Shown one piece after another: positions 1 through 23,000 of a stretch of 64,000 bases of DNA (positions within the stretch are counted from its first letter, which is position 1; each line of letters starts with the position of its first letter). Origin of the DNA: Anarhynchus alexandrinus (taxonomy: Eukaryota > Chordata > Aves > Charadriiformes > Charadriidae). The notes beneath the pieces were generated by a model. The model did not search any database, was not told where the DNA came from, and saw only the letters and a list, made by a program, of their open reading frames with translations. The position numbers and the translations under genes were made by a program. The stretch covers positions 1,137,372-1,201,371 of the forward strand of contig VUYV01000016.1 of assembly GCA_008711295.1 (NCBI GenBank). The letters run 5' to 3'.

Positions 1-9975
<9,975 letters not shown>

Positions 9976-12100
9976 AAGGAGACTCTCTTGCTGCTGTTAC
10001 TGCCACCACCAAGTGACTGCTCTGGATGAGCCATGACTGCCTCTACCCCTTCGGCTGCTGTAATTTCCATACGATGCTGCATGGATTACACATTTTCAGA
10101 TTACCCATACGAATTTACTGAATGTGAATGTGATCTTGCATTTGAAAGACCAATATCCTTGAAAAGGAAGCTGAAGTTTGAAAGGGAATCGTTTTGTAAC
10201 CTGGGTAGGCCAAAGTGATGAACAGTTCACTCACAAAGCTGCTTTTGCCTAATACTGTGTTATTCAAACCATGTCTGAAAAGGGAGCACACTGAGAAAAT
10301 GCTGGGCCCTTTAATTTGCATAATTTCAAAATTTATGGCTTGAACATTTGTCCAAGAAAGCTGGTGATTTTTAATCACACCTGCTTAAAACTCTAATTTG
10401 GTGCACTGAGTAAAACTGCAAGCTTTTAATGAGCATGCTGGGGTTCACACTTCAGCTTTCAGTAATCGAAGGAGCAAACTATCATTTTTTAAATCCATTT
10501 TATTTTTAAATATATATATTTGGCAAAATTTTCTATCCATGAAGTGCCTTTGAATAATTTTCCAGTAGTATGGGCTACAGTTTTGCCTCCCACCAATTGC
10601 TTTCAACATACGGTGCTATAACTTTCACAGAGAGGAGGGCTAACCATTAACACCTTTTCCAGATGTGTACTTACATTATCCCTGTTTCTCGCTTTGGTTT
10701 TTAATACCTTCACAACTGAATTCCATAATATTTCTGAGAGCAAGAAGCTATGCGCTGTGATAAGGACAAATTCCTGACAGCATTACACCTCTTGATAAAC
10801 TGTTCACAATTGGTTCATGATGGTAGCTTGACTGCAGCCAGAATTTGAAGCTTGAATGGTGAGTAGAGGGGGAGAGAGAGAGTATGCAGAGACTTGGATA
10901 AATTCATTTTAACACAAATAATCAGGAAGTCGTTCCCCAAGCGTTCCTGCACTCTCCCTGTTTATGGGAAAATGTGCTTTATCGGTAACTACGTCCACAG
11001 GCAGTGGCCATCTAGTGTATTTAAGAAGTGGTTTGAAAGCCTCCCCCAGTCACAATTTCCCATTCTTCCCATTCTGGGGGGCTTCCTGAAGACATCCAAA
11101 GTGATCTCTAGGAACACCTGGTACATTACCAGGGCGGACTGGGCATACCCTCCAGCAGGCAGCTAGTCCCATGCTGCTTATGAATAGAAATTAAATCACT
11201 CTGATAGCAGAAAATTTACCGATCCCCAAGAAAAGCATAATTTTTTACTAAATTTGGAATCCTCTCCCCATCATTGCTTCTCGTGCAGCCCCGTCATCTG
11301 TGACTGGGCTGTGGGGCAGGAGGGCAGCAGGCAGCTGAGATGAAGGGAGAGTTGCCTCCATGTGGAAGTGGAGACCATGAGCAGATGTTCACAAAAGGCA
11401 AGTAAAGCTGTTCAACAATTGTTAATGAACATTTTGTCAAAACCCCAAAAACTATAGGGACAGTGGAATTGGAGAAAGAAAAGTAAGTTCAACTTTTTCC
11501 AATGAAACTGTTAAAAAAAAAACCAAAAAAAACCAAACAAACAGAAAATGTGGGCAAGGTCAAAACAAATTACTTCAGAGATTTCTGGCATGGAACAACA
11601 TCCATATTTTGAAATTACCTTGCTTTTAAAAAGACTGTTTGCTAATCAAAAGAAACAGAGGCCTAAATAAAATATTTAAACTTACAGTTAGTCTTTGAAA
11701 AGAAACGTTAACTAGTGCTTTAGTCGCAGTTCAGAAACACTCATTTTGAACTGTGGAAACTTCCTGCCAATCCACTTCTAACGCTCACTGCATAAAAAGG
11801 TAGCTGTTGGATGCAACAAATAGCCAGTTAAAGGAGTGGATCAATGTACATTTAACACACAAAAGTGCTTCAGCAACCTCAAAGAATCACCTTTTTTTAA
11901 AATTGAATTTATTAATGCCTTATATTACTATACAGAAGATCAGTTTGTCAGATACATAATAAGAGTCCCTATGCAGTCTTTTTTTTAAAGAAACCTTCTT
12001 GATCAAGTAATGTAATCATGTTAGGTGGTGATGTCAGTAAGCACCTTCTTTGCCTATGTTGTAATAATGTTTGCCTTCCTTTCACATTGATTGTATCCCA

Positions 12101-12106
12101 AATAAA
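12101..12106 (+). terminator. EML6: Candidate EML6 poly(A) signal
   Basis: AATAAA is followed within about 30 bases by GTTGCGTGG and then by GGTGATGTG, a plausible GU-rich downstream element. A second AATAAA lies at 12131-12136. Confidence 0.45.
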
Positions 12107-12327
12107 ACCAGTTGCGTGGCAGAATGCATTAATAAATGGTGATGTGAAACATATCTTAAAGCAATAGTGTCTGTCAGGAAAACACTTAAAATTTGTATGT
12201 TTATATGGTTTGGCTTTATGTATAAAATGTTCAGAAGTAATGATGTATTATACTGTAAACTAAAATATTAGTGCATGAATTTATTTTTCAATGGTAAAGA
12301 TGCCATTAATTTAAAACCTGGCTCTCA

Positions 12328-12333
12328 AATAAA
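12328..12333 (+). terminator. EML6: Alternative distal EML6 poly(A) signal
   Basis: AATAAA in a CTCAAATAAATTTGG context. On the minus strand another AATAAA overlaps this neighbourhood (12279-12284), so use by either gene is possible. Confidence 0.3.
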
Positions 12334-12350
12334 TTTGGATACAAGTTTTC

Positions 12351-12924
12351 AATGTCCAGCTCTTAAATCAGATTCAACAAGTTGATCTGAAAACATTACT
12401 GGGACTTGCGTTACAATTTCCTTCGAACTCAAATATGGCATCATACATTATTGTCTCAAAAATGAAAGAAACCAAGGAGCTTCACTTTGTGTAGCAGAAT
12501 CTAAAATTTCATCTGTCACAATGCTCAACAACCAACTCACAACACTGAAGTGGCGTCTGACACCGTCACCCCTGTGTCACCGAGCTGTCCGTGCAGCTGG
12601 CAGTGGTAACAACAGGGGCCTTCAGTATTCAGCTCGGAGGCCTCCTCGCTGCAGGCGAGAATCTGCGCTACAAGAACTACACGCCAAACTGAGCATCACC
12701 GGCTGACACAGCTACACGGGACATCAAATCTGTAACTGGAACTGAACAAACTGCTTCGCACTGCACATATGAAAAGAAAAGGTATCATGAAAAATCCATC
12801 TACTCACATTGCTATACGTCTGACAAACTATTTCCACCACCATGTACAATGGATATTTAATCACGATGAACTTAAACAAAATAAACACAAATATATTAAA
12901 CTTGCCTCAAGAAAGCAGAATACC
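12351..12924. other. Gap between the convergent gene ends
   Basis: This stretch lies between the likely EML6 and RTN4 3' ends. Bases 12530-12720 are clearly more GC- and CpG-rich than either side. I see no ORF of note and no recognised repeat. It could be a long 3' UTR of either gene. Confidence 0.4.
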
Positions 12925-12947
12925 GATATTATTTTATGTCTATAAGC

Positions 12948-12953
12948 TTTATT
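12948..12953 (-). terminator. RTN4: Probable RTN4 poly(A) signal
   Basis: The plus strand reads TTTATT, giving AATAAA on the minus strand (context ATCAATAAAGC). A T/G-rich stretch, the downstream-element type, follows in transcript sense around 12880-12905. It lies about 1.02 kb past the stop. Confidence 0.6.
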
Positions 12954-13428
12954 GATACTTGGGGTTTTTGTTGGATTTTTTTTTGTTGGTTTTTTTTTTT
13001 TTTTTTACATTTCACAATGCATTCCACAGACTTAGTTCAATACAGCTTAAACTGCAAGTGTATAAATTTTCATTTCATTTCATTTCATGTCATTTATCAT
13101 TTCTTGCATAACAAGGTTTTAAGTTTCCAAACAACATTTGCAGCATTAGATATTCGGTCCACAGATTATCAGAGTTTGAGAGACTGTAAAATTATTTGCT
13201 CAAAATCAACTACTGTACGTTTGTGCAACGAAGTGTATGCTGTAATTTTCTTTTAATATATGTGGAGGTTCCTTTTCTCTTTTGTTTTTTTTAAACAGAT
13301 GCTAGTGTTTACAGAGACATTTTAGTTTTTCAAGCTTGTGTGCTATGGAGCTAGTCCAGAAATCAGTCAATTCTCTGAAGGTATGAAGCACTGTGGAGCA
13401 GCTGAAAGATCTAAGCTTTGTGAAACAC

Positions 13429-13446
13429 ATATATATATATATATAT
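13429..13446. repeat. (AT)9 microsatellite in RTN4 3' UTR
   Basis: Nine uninterrupted AT units. It is self-complementary and likely to vary in length between individuals. Confidence 0.85.
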
Positions 13447-13969
13447 TGGCAATTGATAAAACAATAAAATCACAATACAGCTATACTCATACCAAAAAGG
13501 CAAGATTTTTCAAAACTTGCTAAAATGGTATATTCTTCTAAAACATCTCATTTTAGAAAATCGGCATCAATCTACACAGACCATACACAGTGCACAAACT
13601 GGGAAGTGTTATCCTCCGCTCCACCTGCACTACCTCTTCTGGAACGCAGCAGGGACTACCTCTGATGAAGCAAAATGTACAGCTTTCTCAAATCTTTTGT
13701 ATTAGCCAGTGCTGCACACAGGATAAAGAAAGATGATTAGTTTTAGATCCATACATAGCAGCTTACAATACTTAAGATGATGAAACACATGGCAGTCAAA
13801 ACAGTTATTTTTCCTCAAACACTGCGTTGCTAAAAAATAAAGATCTGTGAAATTGCACTGCAATGTCAAGGGGTTTGCTATTCCCTGACCCTCCCCATGT
13901 AAATCCAAATGAGTATTTTTTTTCCCCCTTAAAAGATGAACTTCCTATCGATAAGTTGCTTCAGGCTTT

Positions 13970-14012
13970 TTACTCAGTTTTGCGCTTCAACCCAGGGATC
14001 TTTGCTTGGATC
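13970..14012 (-). CDS. RTN4: RTN4 terminal coding exon with stop
   Basis: This completes K1163 and encodes [13 protein letters not shown] then TAA. A strong pyrimidine tract ends in CTCTTGTAG. The final KRKTE corresponds to KRKAE in mammals, and both lysines of the retention-like motif are kept. Confidence 0.96.
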
Positions 14013-17000
14013 CTACAAGAGGAACAGGAGAGGAAAAAGAACAGCATTTGAGTAACGAACAACAAAAAAAGTAGGTGTAAACATAGTCTTAAAAACAGTA
14101 ACGTGAAGATAATTATCATAGCAACACAAAGCTATTACACTCAGAAATCAATGAAACTGCCAAATTCTTCTTCATTCACTCCTCAACTGCAACTGCTGAG
14201 GGCCTCAGGTATCACTAATGATTTCAAATATATGGGTTTCTATTAGATATAATATAGGATTAACTTAACAACAGCATCAGCAAGAAAGGAGCCTATTTCA
14301 TAAGCATTCCAAATTTAAACAAAGGACTTTTTCCTCCTAGGACTAGTGCATGTAATGTGTTATATACAGGAGTACCACACATACCAAGAACTGTAAATGT
14401 TCTTTATAAAGTGAAACAAATTATCTTAAAAAAAAAAAAAAATCACCACCAACTCACTTAGCCATTGCATCTTTGACATTCTTGTTCACGAGTCCCAGAT
14501 AATGGTCAATTTGGGCCTGAAATGGAAGATGGCAGATGTTACAGACCAGCTCTTACACAGTTGCTTTACTGCCCAGGAGGCAGAGTCACACCGCACCAAG
14601 ACGTGCTTTACACAAAAGACCGCTGACAGAAGGAAGGGGCGCAGCCGTGTTTACTGTCCCAGTTTGATGCCACAGCACATGCTACTGTTTGCCCCCAGGA
14701 ACACGCGCACATACACCAGGGACTAACTGGTAAGTAAGTACCCAAACAAATTCATCCCTGGCTTCTGTACGTTCCATCAAGAGGGTTTCTAGCATTCCCC
14801 CCCGCCTCTTCTCAATGCTGCCCCAGTGCCAGGGCACATAACCCGGGCCCTTGGTGAGGGGCAGTCAGCTCCTTTGGGCACCGGGGAGAAGGAAAGCTGC
14901 TTAGGTGGGCTGGGCCTGTTAAACAGCTTACGCCTTCAGAGAGCAGCCTTCAGCTCCTCAAGAGGATTGAGGAGCCCGGGTTAAGCCATGCAAATTGTCC
15001 ATCATCTTTCCTCGGGGCTACAGGATTTCCTTTCACTGCAGCATACTTACTTTGCTCTTTCCTAGGAGCTCGGAGAGGAGCCCAAGAGGCTCTGCCATCT
15101 GCTCAGTGCCTTCCACCCTCCCCTCCCAAGTCCTCCATGAGCAGGGTTGTTTTTGAAAGAGGAGAAGGAACTGCTAAGCCAGAGCTGGCTTCCCCCCTCC
15201 TGTGCTATGACCTGCTGAAGACAGCCCCTGCTCAAGCTCGGCTATAATTTAATCATACGCATTTTATTTTGGCTGCCTCTTACCTCTTGCTTTTACATTA
15301 GTATCTCCACAGGAGAGGCACCGAACTGTGTCAAGCATCTCCCACCTCCTGTTTATGCCAGGGCTAAAAATTCCACAGGGCTTCAGGACATGAATCCTGA
15401 ATATCAGCTCCAAAGAGCCTTCTTCAGAAATTGTTTTAAAAGCCCTTACATCAGGATTAACGCACCGTGCCTACTGCTGCTTTAGTCCTGACCAAATCTG
15501 GATCAGAGGAGAGAAGGCCTCCAGGTTAATCAGGCCTTTTTTGCATCTGTTTGCTGAAGAAGTCTTCTGACACCACCACCAAAGAGGAGGAGGCAAAAGC
15601 ACACACAGACTAGACTTCAAAGTGGACTTGCTTCTCTTGGCCCTGGCACTAACTCCTGGTTAAAGGCCTATTTTTTAAAGGCTTTAAAGATTTTAGAAGG
15701 CTGAAATGAATTTTGGTTGTATTCGCTTGTGGTTTTGCTTCAATAGAGCTAATTTTATGAAGCATTTAATAAATTGTATCAAATACTCACCTGATGTCTC
15801 TCATAAATAACAGGAACACTGAAGAGCGAAATCAAAGCTGAAAAAGAGCACATCAAAGGTATAAATATTGACAAAAGGGATGGTGTTCAGGTAAAAAAAT
15901 CGACTAGTTTTCACACCTTGAGGTTTCTTTTAAAATGGTACAAGAAAAAGAAATAACTAAGTCCCATACAAAAAATTGTTGGCCAGTAATTTAAATAATC
16001 CTATTAAGGAGAAGCTGGGCTGTTTGCCAGGTCTCATTAACAGTACAGTAAGTTTGGTCACAATTCACTTTTTCCACTGTGGGTTATGCAAATTCTTCAA
16101 AAATTATGCTTAGGCTTCTGCCAACGTCAGTTGGTCTCTGACACCTGAAGCCAGCCTGCTCTGGGATACAAGAAACAAACTACCTGCAGTGGGACATGGC
16201 CAGGGACAATTTTGTACCTCCTCCAAAGCCACAATACAGCGATGATATTCAAGAGAGGCTAACCCTGACAGGGACAAGCACAACAGAACATGCTTTTAAA
16301 TGATACAACGTCTGGAAAAGCAGCAATCTCAAGGAATTCAACACTGCAATTCAAAATGATATATTCTGCAGCGTTATCAGTGTCCTAGAAAAAGACACAC
16401 AACTGTAACATCCTACTACACTACCAAGAACACAGGAATAGCCTCACAGTACCAAGCAGACTTGAGTACTTTTCCAGTGTTATTTTGTATGCCAGGTATT
16501 TAACACAATTTAAAACACTTACCCAGAATCAGTAATGTCAGACCATTAAACAAGGCACCAACATAAGTGAATACCCACATCAACACTGCAAACTAAAAAG
16601 AAAAAAACAGCATGTCAGCCCACAGTCTGTCCTACCAGAATGTACTGGTTAGAGCAGTGACAGAACTTCTCTAAACACACAAATGAAACTAAAATGTCCC
16701 AAACTCCACTTCACCCTTGTACGTCTCATGTATTTATAGACGAATGACAAGATGGCTGAAGGGTTCAGTAATAGGATACGTGGCCTCTTGCGTCTAGGTC
16801 ATCGGGCTGAATTCAGCCCAAGTCAGCACTGACCAAAAGCTGTTGGTACTTGGTGGCTGCTCAATGCCCTCTGCGTTTACACAGTACTTCCAATCCCGCA
16901 TTTAATAACGATGAGCAAACACAGTTCTTACCTCCCACCCTGCAAAGAGACAGAACAAGACAGGCAAGTGAGAGGTTAAAGGGCTGGTGCATGGCATGGC

Positions 17001-20000
17001 ACTGGGTGACAGAGCCAGAAAGAAAGCCAGTCATCTGTTTGTGCGGTAGCCCAGCAGCCAATATACGAGGGTACCCACCCCGGGGCTGCAGCACAAACAG
17101 CAGCACCAAGCTATCACAACCACGCTTCAGCGCAGCAGAGGTCTCAGTGAACCCTTGACTAGACTAGGCAGAGGTGGCTGTCACATCAGGGGAAAAGCCC
17201 GCCTGGAAGGTAACATGGCAAGGTTGGCTTGACTGACTTTTTTTTTTGTTAAAAAAACATAGGATCTTTGGATACTAAAAAATTCAGGGAAGAGAAGAGT
17301 CAACAGTGCCATAAAACGGAAGCTGGCTCTAAGTCAGAGACAAATTCAGAAGCAAAGATGTCCTGTTCGCAGACACCTAAACCCTCACACTGCTGCATAA
17401 TTTCTGGCTTTGTATCCCAGCCCCTAATTCGTACCCAGACACTGTTCCTCCCCCACCACCACCCTGCTGACTGCACTTGTACAGCTTCCCTGTCCTGCCC
17501 AGGCCCCGCTCTGCTTCACTAGCTTTACACAAAGATCTGCAGAAGTTCAAGCCCCTCAGCTTTCTGCCAGGTGGAGAGTGTCCCAGGCGCACCTCTGACC
17601 TATGCTGGGGTGGGAGGGGGCTGAGCGCTGCCAGCTCTATTTCTGTGTAGGATTCATCCCCAAGGAAAATCAGCCAGTTTCTTCTAGTGTTGCACAGCCC
17701 ATAAGGAACTGAGCAGAAGCCAGGATCTGGATGTGAGATATCCAGATATATGGATTTACCAGTGCTTATTTCTTGCTAAGCACTGAATTACACTTTGCAT
17801 TGTGCAGAGCACACAGGCGAGACCCCCAGCCCTATAATCAACTAAGCACATCTGGTTATTTTCTGTGCAAGACACTGCAAAACACTGAAGAGTGTGGAGG
17901 CTGCTGCTGGCATGAGGGAGAGAAGATCTGGGCACAGTTAACAACCGAAGGTGAAGCACTCCGATGAACAGGAGATACACACAAGGAAAAGATGGGTACA
18001 AAGCACTGGAAAGAAAAAAATGCATGTCAAAGGACTGTGGGTGTGGGCAAAGATCTAGCCAGCAGCCAAGTTACTCAGAAGTTATGTATCCAAACATCCA
18101 TTTTTAGCTTATCATAAGATGCAAAATATCCAAACCAAACAAAATCAACAGCCAACAGTAAGATAAGGGCATGACAATCAGTACAAGTTTAATTGCATGA
18201 CCCCTGTGACAAGTTTACTTCAAGAGCTTCATTCAAAGCTTATCCCATTCAAAATGCAGGATTAATTGCAAACGATGCAGTTCTTTATCTGTGAGTTCTT
18301 TCTAGATGTGATGTAAGCAGCGCTAGAGGCACAAAGTTAACCCTCAGACAAGGCTGCAATGTTACCATCAACTGCATTACCACTGAAGGATTTTGGCAGG
18401 TTTATCAAGAAAAATAAAGCAGATTTCTCTAACCTCCCTCATGATTCATTCAAACCTTGGCCCAGTTCTGCTCTCTGCAATGCCAGGGTGAGCGCTGGCT
18501 GCCTGCCTCTTTGCACAAGACATTTTAATGGAGCAAAGACTTTCCTTTCAGAGCAAGTCTGTACATGCAGCACGTTCCCCTCCCCAGCAAAGGGAGGAAA
18601 GTCGACAACTTTTCCCATAGCAAAAAGCCCCCAAGTTTGTGATCATTCAGAATGGTTCTCTTGCAGGCTGTGCATTCGGTAAACTAAACATGCTGTCTTC
18701 AAGCACACACAGCAAAGCATCTCGACAGCTCTCCAAGATGTCCTCTGCATGAACACCATTACTGAAGCTAAGCACCAACCCAGTCAGGTGAACACTCAAG
18801 TGATACTGCTGAAGACTACGACCAAGTCAGAAAACACGAGTTTATGCAAGCAGAGAGTTAACAGACATGAATCAATCACAAAGTCCAACAATTATCAAAA
18901 CTATGCAATCTTATTTAGTGACCATTGAATTTATGGCCCAAGAAAGATCAAAATCCAGGAGTTAACATTTGACTGACACAGGCTTTGCTCCTCCGAAAGT
19001 CTGTCCAGAGCAGCACCAGGGTCTAACGATGAACCACATTGTGTGTGCAGTTTTTAATCCACTTTACTTATTCATACTAGGTGGGAGAGGGAACCACTGA
19101 CCCCTCTCTCTGCCTCATCAGTAAGGGACAGCTATTTTGAAAGCTGGAGCTACCAAAGTTCAGTAAAAACCTCAGAGCTCCCCTCCCACACCACCTTCTC
19201 TATTCACACACTTCTGACTGTTAAAACAAAGCTCCCGGGATTAAGTGGCGTTGATCTCGATCCCGCATTTATGTATTGGTCTTTATTTTTATTTCCTTAG
19301 AAATGAGACAAACTCAGAGCAGCTTACAAATGCAAAAGGGCTTGCCTGAAACACATCTAAACACTTAAAGCTCTAAGATAAAAAAAAGCAGAAGGCAAGC
19401 CAGGACTGACCTACAAAGACAATATTGCTCTTCCCACACACTCAGGACAGAAGGAACACACAAGGCCCAAGCTCAGCCCGAACGTTACAATGATAACCAG
19501 TAAAAACCCCAGTATATCTGATGGACTGAATCAAGTTTTTTGCCTACCTCATTCCAATGATTAATGACTCCCCAGTACCCAAAGCATCCTGCCATTTAAT
19601 GGTAAATCCAGAAATGTCCATATATCAGTTTCTTTACTATAAAATAGTTCAAATACAGCAAAGAGCTCTGTTTCTCGAAACATCAGTTGAGCAATGATAA
19701 ATTGAAAGCAACTGTGCCCCAGTGTCCGAACAGAAGGGCTGCCATTGCACAGCTGGGGGTGAAGCACTAGATCGCTGTTTATCAGGACAAAGTGCAGTTT
19801 CTCCTGGGACTCTCTGGCAAGGGCTCCTCTGGAACTGCTCCTCAAGAGCTGTGAGGAACTTCTCCTTGTGCTGCATAAATATTTAGAGTCCATTGTAAGA
19901 CTTCCATGACTGAAGCATTGTTTAATAGAAAAGAAAAAAATCTTAACAAGAGAGATTTTACAGCCAGAACTATTACACACAATAAACTGACCTGGAGACA

Positions 20001-23000
20001 TTTTCTACATTGAAGCTCTGTAATTTTAATTATACACAAACGTGCTATTTCCCATAGTGAAGATGTTTAAACTGCACGAGCCAAGATATTTTTATTTTTG
20101 TTAAACCAGGGCCATTACATTACGTAAGACCCCAGCATCTTAATGTTCTCCTCAAGCACAAACTCTTCAAAATCAGTAACTTGTGCTTGTGAACTGTCCT
20201 GACATTCACTGGTTACATATAAGGGTTGCTCCCAACTACCATAAATTAGACTAATTAACCTACATAAAATGTTTTAAATGTCAGAAGAGAGGGGAAATGA
20301 ATTAGTTCAGCTGAATAAACACGTCTTTCCTCTATACCATAGTATTTTAAAAGTGATTAAAGTGCCTTGAAGACATTCTGACTGGAATTAATTCTACTTC
20401 TAACATAATTCCTCTGAAAGGCCTAATTTTAAAACAGTGTTAACTGAAACAGCAGTTGGCTGTTCACTGCTTCCTTTTCCTTTACTGCAAGAGATTGTGA
20501 TCTCTAAACAAATGGTGTGGAAATTCTTATAACTCAGATGAAGGAACATATCACAAAGGGCTTAATTATTAAAGAAATACAGGTGACCTTGTGACTACAA
20601 ATTTTTCTGTGATATTGTTTAATCAGATCCAAACATGACTTAAGCAAAATAACTTCTCTTTGAACATTGAAACTCAATGCCCTTAAAAAGCACAATAAAC
20701 AAATAATATGTTCATTTCCTCCCTTGCACACCAAGTTTAAGTTATCCAAATGCAATTCTAGCTGTTTAACAGTAATTCTTTGGTCAAGGCTGTGGCCCTG
20801 AGATGCTGCAGAGATGAATCCTAACTACTCGGTCACTTAAGCATGAAGGCAAGACACAGCTTCTTACAGACCATACTGATGGGCAGCAGTGAGAGGATTT
20901 AGCCATCAAAATGCAGTCCCTGTGTGGAAACACTGGTGAGGCACAGACAATAATAGCCTTATTTAAGCCATTTTGCCATAAAATGATTGCAGCAGTATCA
21001 ACAATGCCCACAAAAAATGACCAGAAAATAAGAATGCACAGCCACCTCATAAAAATACTTTTACTGCGCAACCCTTTAGGAGCAGATTATTACAGAAGTC
21101 CCCAGGCTAATATCCCATTCTCCTCTTTCCCTTCTGAGAAAAGGAATCTTTAGCACGAGCAGCAGACCCCAGGTAACAACCCGACAGCCTTATAATCTTT
21201 CCTTTCTCCAGGAGGAAAGGATTCTTATGCAGGAGACTTGCACAACATCAGCCACAACATTTCCGGCACAAACTCCTCACTGTGTTTAAGTGGGAGCATA
21301 ATGAGAAACTGGAGCTAGAAACTCTGAGTGAGATCCCGAGATCTGCCTCCGATTTCTATTCCACAAATATAACGAAGACTTTTACAGCCCTATTTTTCTC
21401 CAAGTTCCACTAGAAACCCCTTCCCCCAATCTCACAACAACTCAAAGGACTTTACAAAGAACTAAGTAAGGGATTTACTGGAGGATAAATGCAACTTTAT
21501 TTCAAGAAGATTAAGCAAACTGAAAAAGAAATGGACAACAAGTTGTACTCAGTAAAGCAAACAATTGTTTGAAAAACGAAGAAAGGTGATTAGCTTGAAA
21601 GGAGAGAATATAATTCTCACAGAATAAAACTGAAGGTTTTTCAGCCAATTTGGGTTTTGGGTTTTTTTTTAGTTATTATTGTTCACTGTCAGTTTTGGTC
21701 TGCCACCTTCAATAAACTCCATTAAATACTACTTGGACATATTCAAGATATCTGTTAGGCAGTATTGCATGCTTGAGATAGAGTAACTTGCAAAACCCCT
21801 TTCAGTAATTTGCATCACTGCAAGAAACAGCTATTCACACCCAAATCCAGGGACTGAAAGAGGTGACCACTTCCCCACCTTCCTAGTGAAACAAGGCCAG
21901 CGCTCAGACCCACTCTTCCAGCAAAAAAGTGGACACAAGAACTCCTACTGTTTAAGGCAAGTAACTGTACACTAGCCACTTGGTAGTCTCAGTACAGAAA
22001 CAAACAGAAAACAAAACCAAACCAGACTGTGCCAGTCTAACCCAAAACACAGGTTTTTCAAGAGGGAGAGATATATGTTAGGGACAAATTCTGAATGCGC
22101 AATGTCTTGTTTTCTTAAAAAATTTCTGCTGTTAAGCACCAACAAGGAGGTGTAACAGCTGAACTGCACGCAGCCAGAGCTTATTTCAGTTTTCCATTCA
22201 TTTTTATTATACTGTGAAAACACAGATCAAGTTATCCACTCTACTACTGCACACAGCACTTCATGTTCAACTCAGTGCAGTTAACAGAAAGCTATACTAC
22301 TTGAAAAACAAAAAGGCTTAGTACTTCCAACAAGCAAACTAAAACTCACTATTTACTTACATGGAGCCAAAGATGCCATTGTTCATTCCTGTTTATAAGG
22401 ACTATTGGGCTTTGCTAACCTAGGTCAGCAAGGGATCTATTTACACAAGGCTGCTGTATCTACAGGTGAAGCAGACTTACCTTCAGAGAATCAACTAAGT
22501 CATCGACTAGGAAGAGACGTCTCAGCTCTTTGACTGTGCCATTAACGTGACCAAGCACAACATTACTGTATTTCTGAATAAGCTCTTCAGACACAGCTAC
22601 ATCAGACTCCAAGTAAGCCCTGCAAGAAAGGATAGTTTATGAAACTTTACTGCAAGAGTGCTGTCAAACAGTATCAACACGTTATATATACAATATCAAC
22701 ATACAGTCTTTTTATGTTATCATAGAATCACAGAATGGTTTAGGTTGGAAGGGACCTTCAAGATTATCTAGTTCCAAACCCCCTGCCATGGGCAGGGACA
22801 ACAAAAAGAGAAAAAACTCACCATATGAAGAATCCCGAAATGATAGAACAGAACCAACCTAAGTTATTCTTAGAGGGTAAAAGTGAACATTAAAAAAACC
22901 TCCACAACTTCTTAGAAGAAAAAATATGTTTCTTTCTTACTGCTATGTTGTGCTAGTGCATTTACTAAGCCACACACACAATCTTAGCTGGACGTGGCAG

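Larger units (their letters stand above)
9976..12350 (+). other. EML6: EML6 3' UTR (extent inferred)
   Basis: No coding signal follows the EML6 stop. The stretch is AT-rich with short TA and A runs (for example near 10510 and 11515). Plus-strand AATAAA hexamers occur at 11666, 12101, 12131 and 12328, so the transcript probably ends near 12.12 kb or 12.35 kb. A UTR of 2.1-2.4 kb is plausible but the end is inferred, not seen. Confidence 0.6.
12925..13969 (-). other. RTN4: RTN4 3' UTR (extent inferred)
   Basis: About 1.04 kb follows the RTN4 stop on the minus strand up to the poly(A) signal at 12948-12953. It is AT-rich, with a T-rich block on the plus strand at 12964-13006 (A-rich in the transcript), four CATTT-type pentamers near 13070-13090 and an (AT)9 run at 13429-13446. 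The length resembles the roughly 1-kb RTN4 3' UTR of other vertebrates. Confidence 0.65.
14013..16522 (-). other. RTN4: Short RTN4 introns near the 3' end
   Basis: The introns are 14013-14457, 14517-15790 and 15838-16522, all GT-AG on the minus strand. The middle one has a GC-richer block (about 14780-15250) with no recognised element. Nothing else is seen. Confidence 0.7.
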
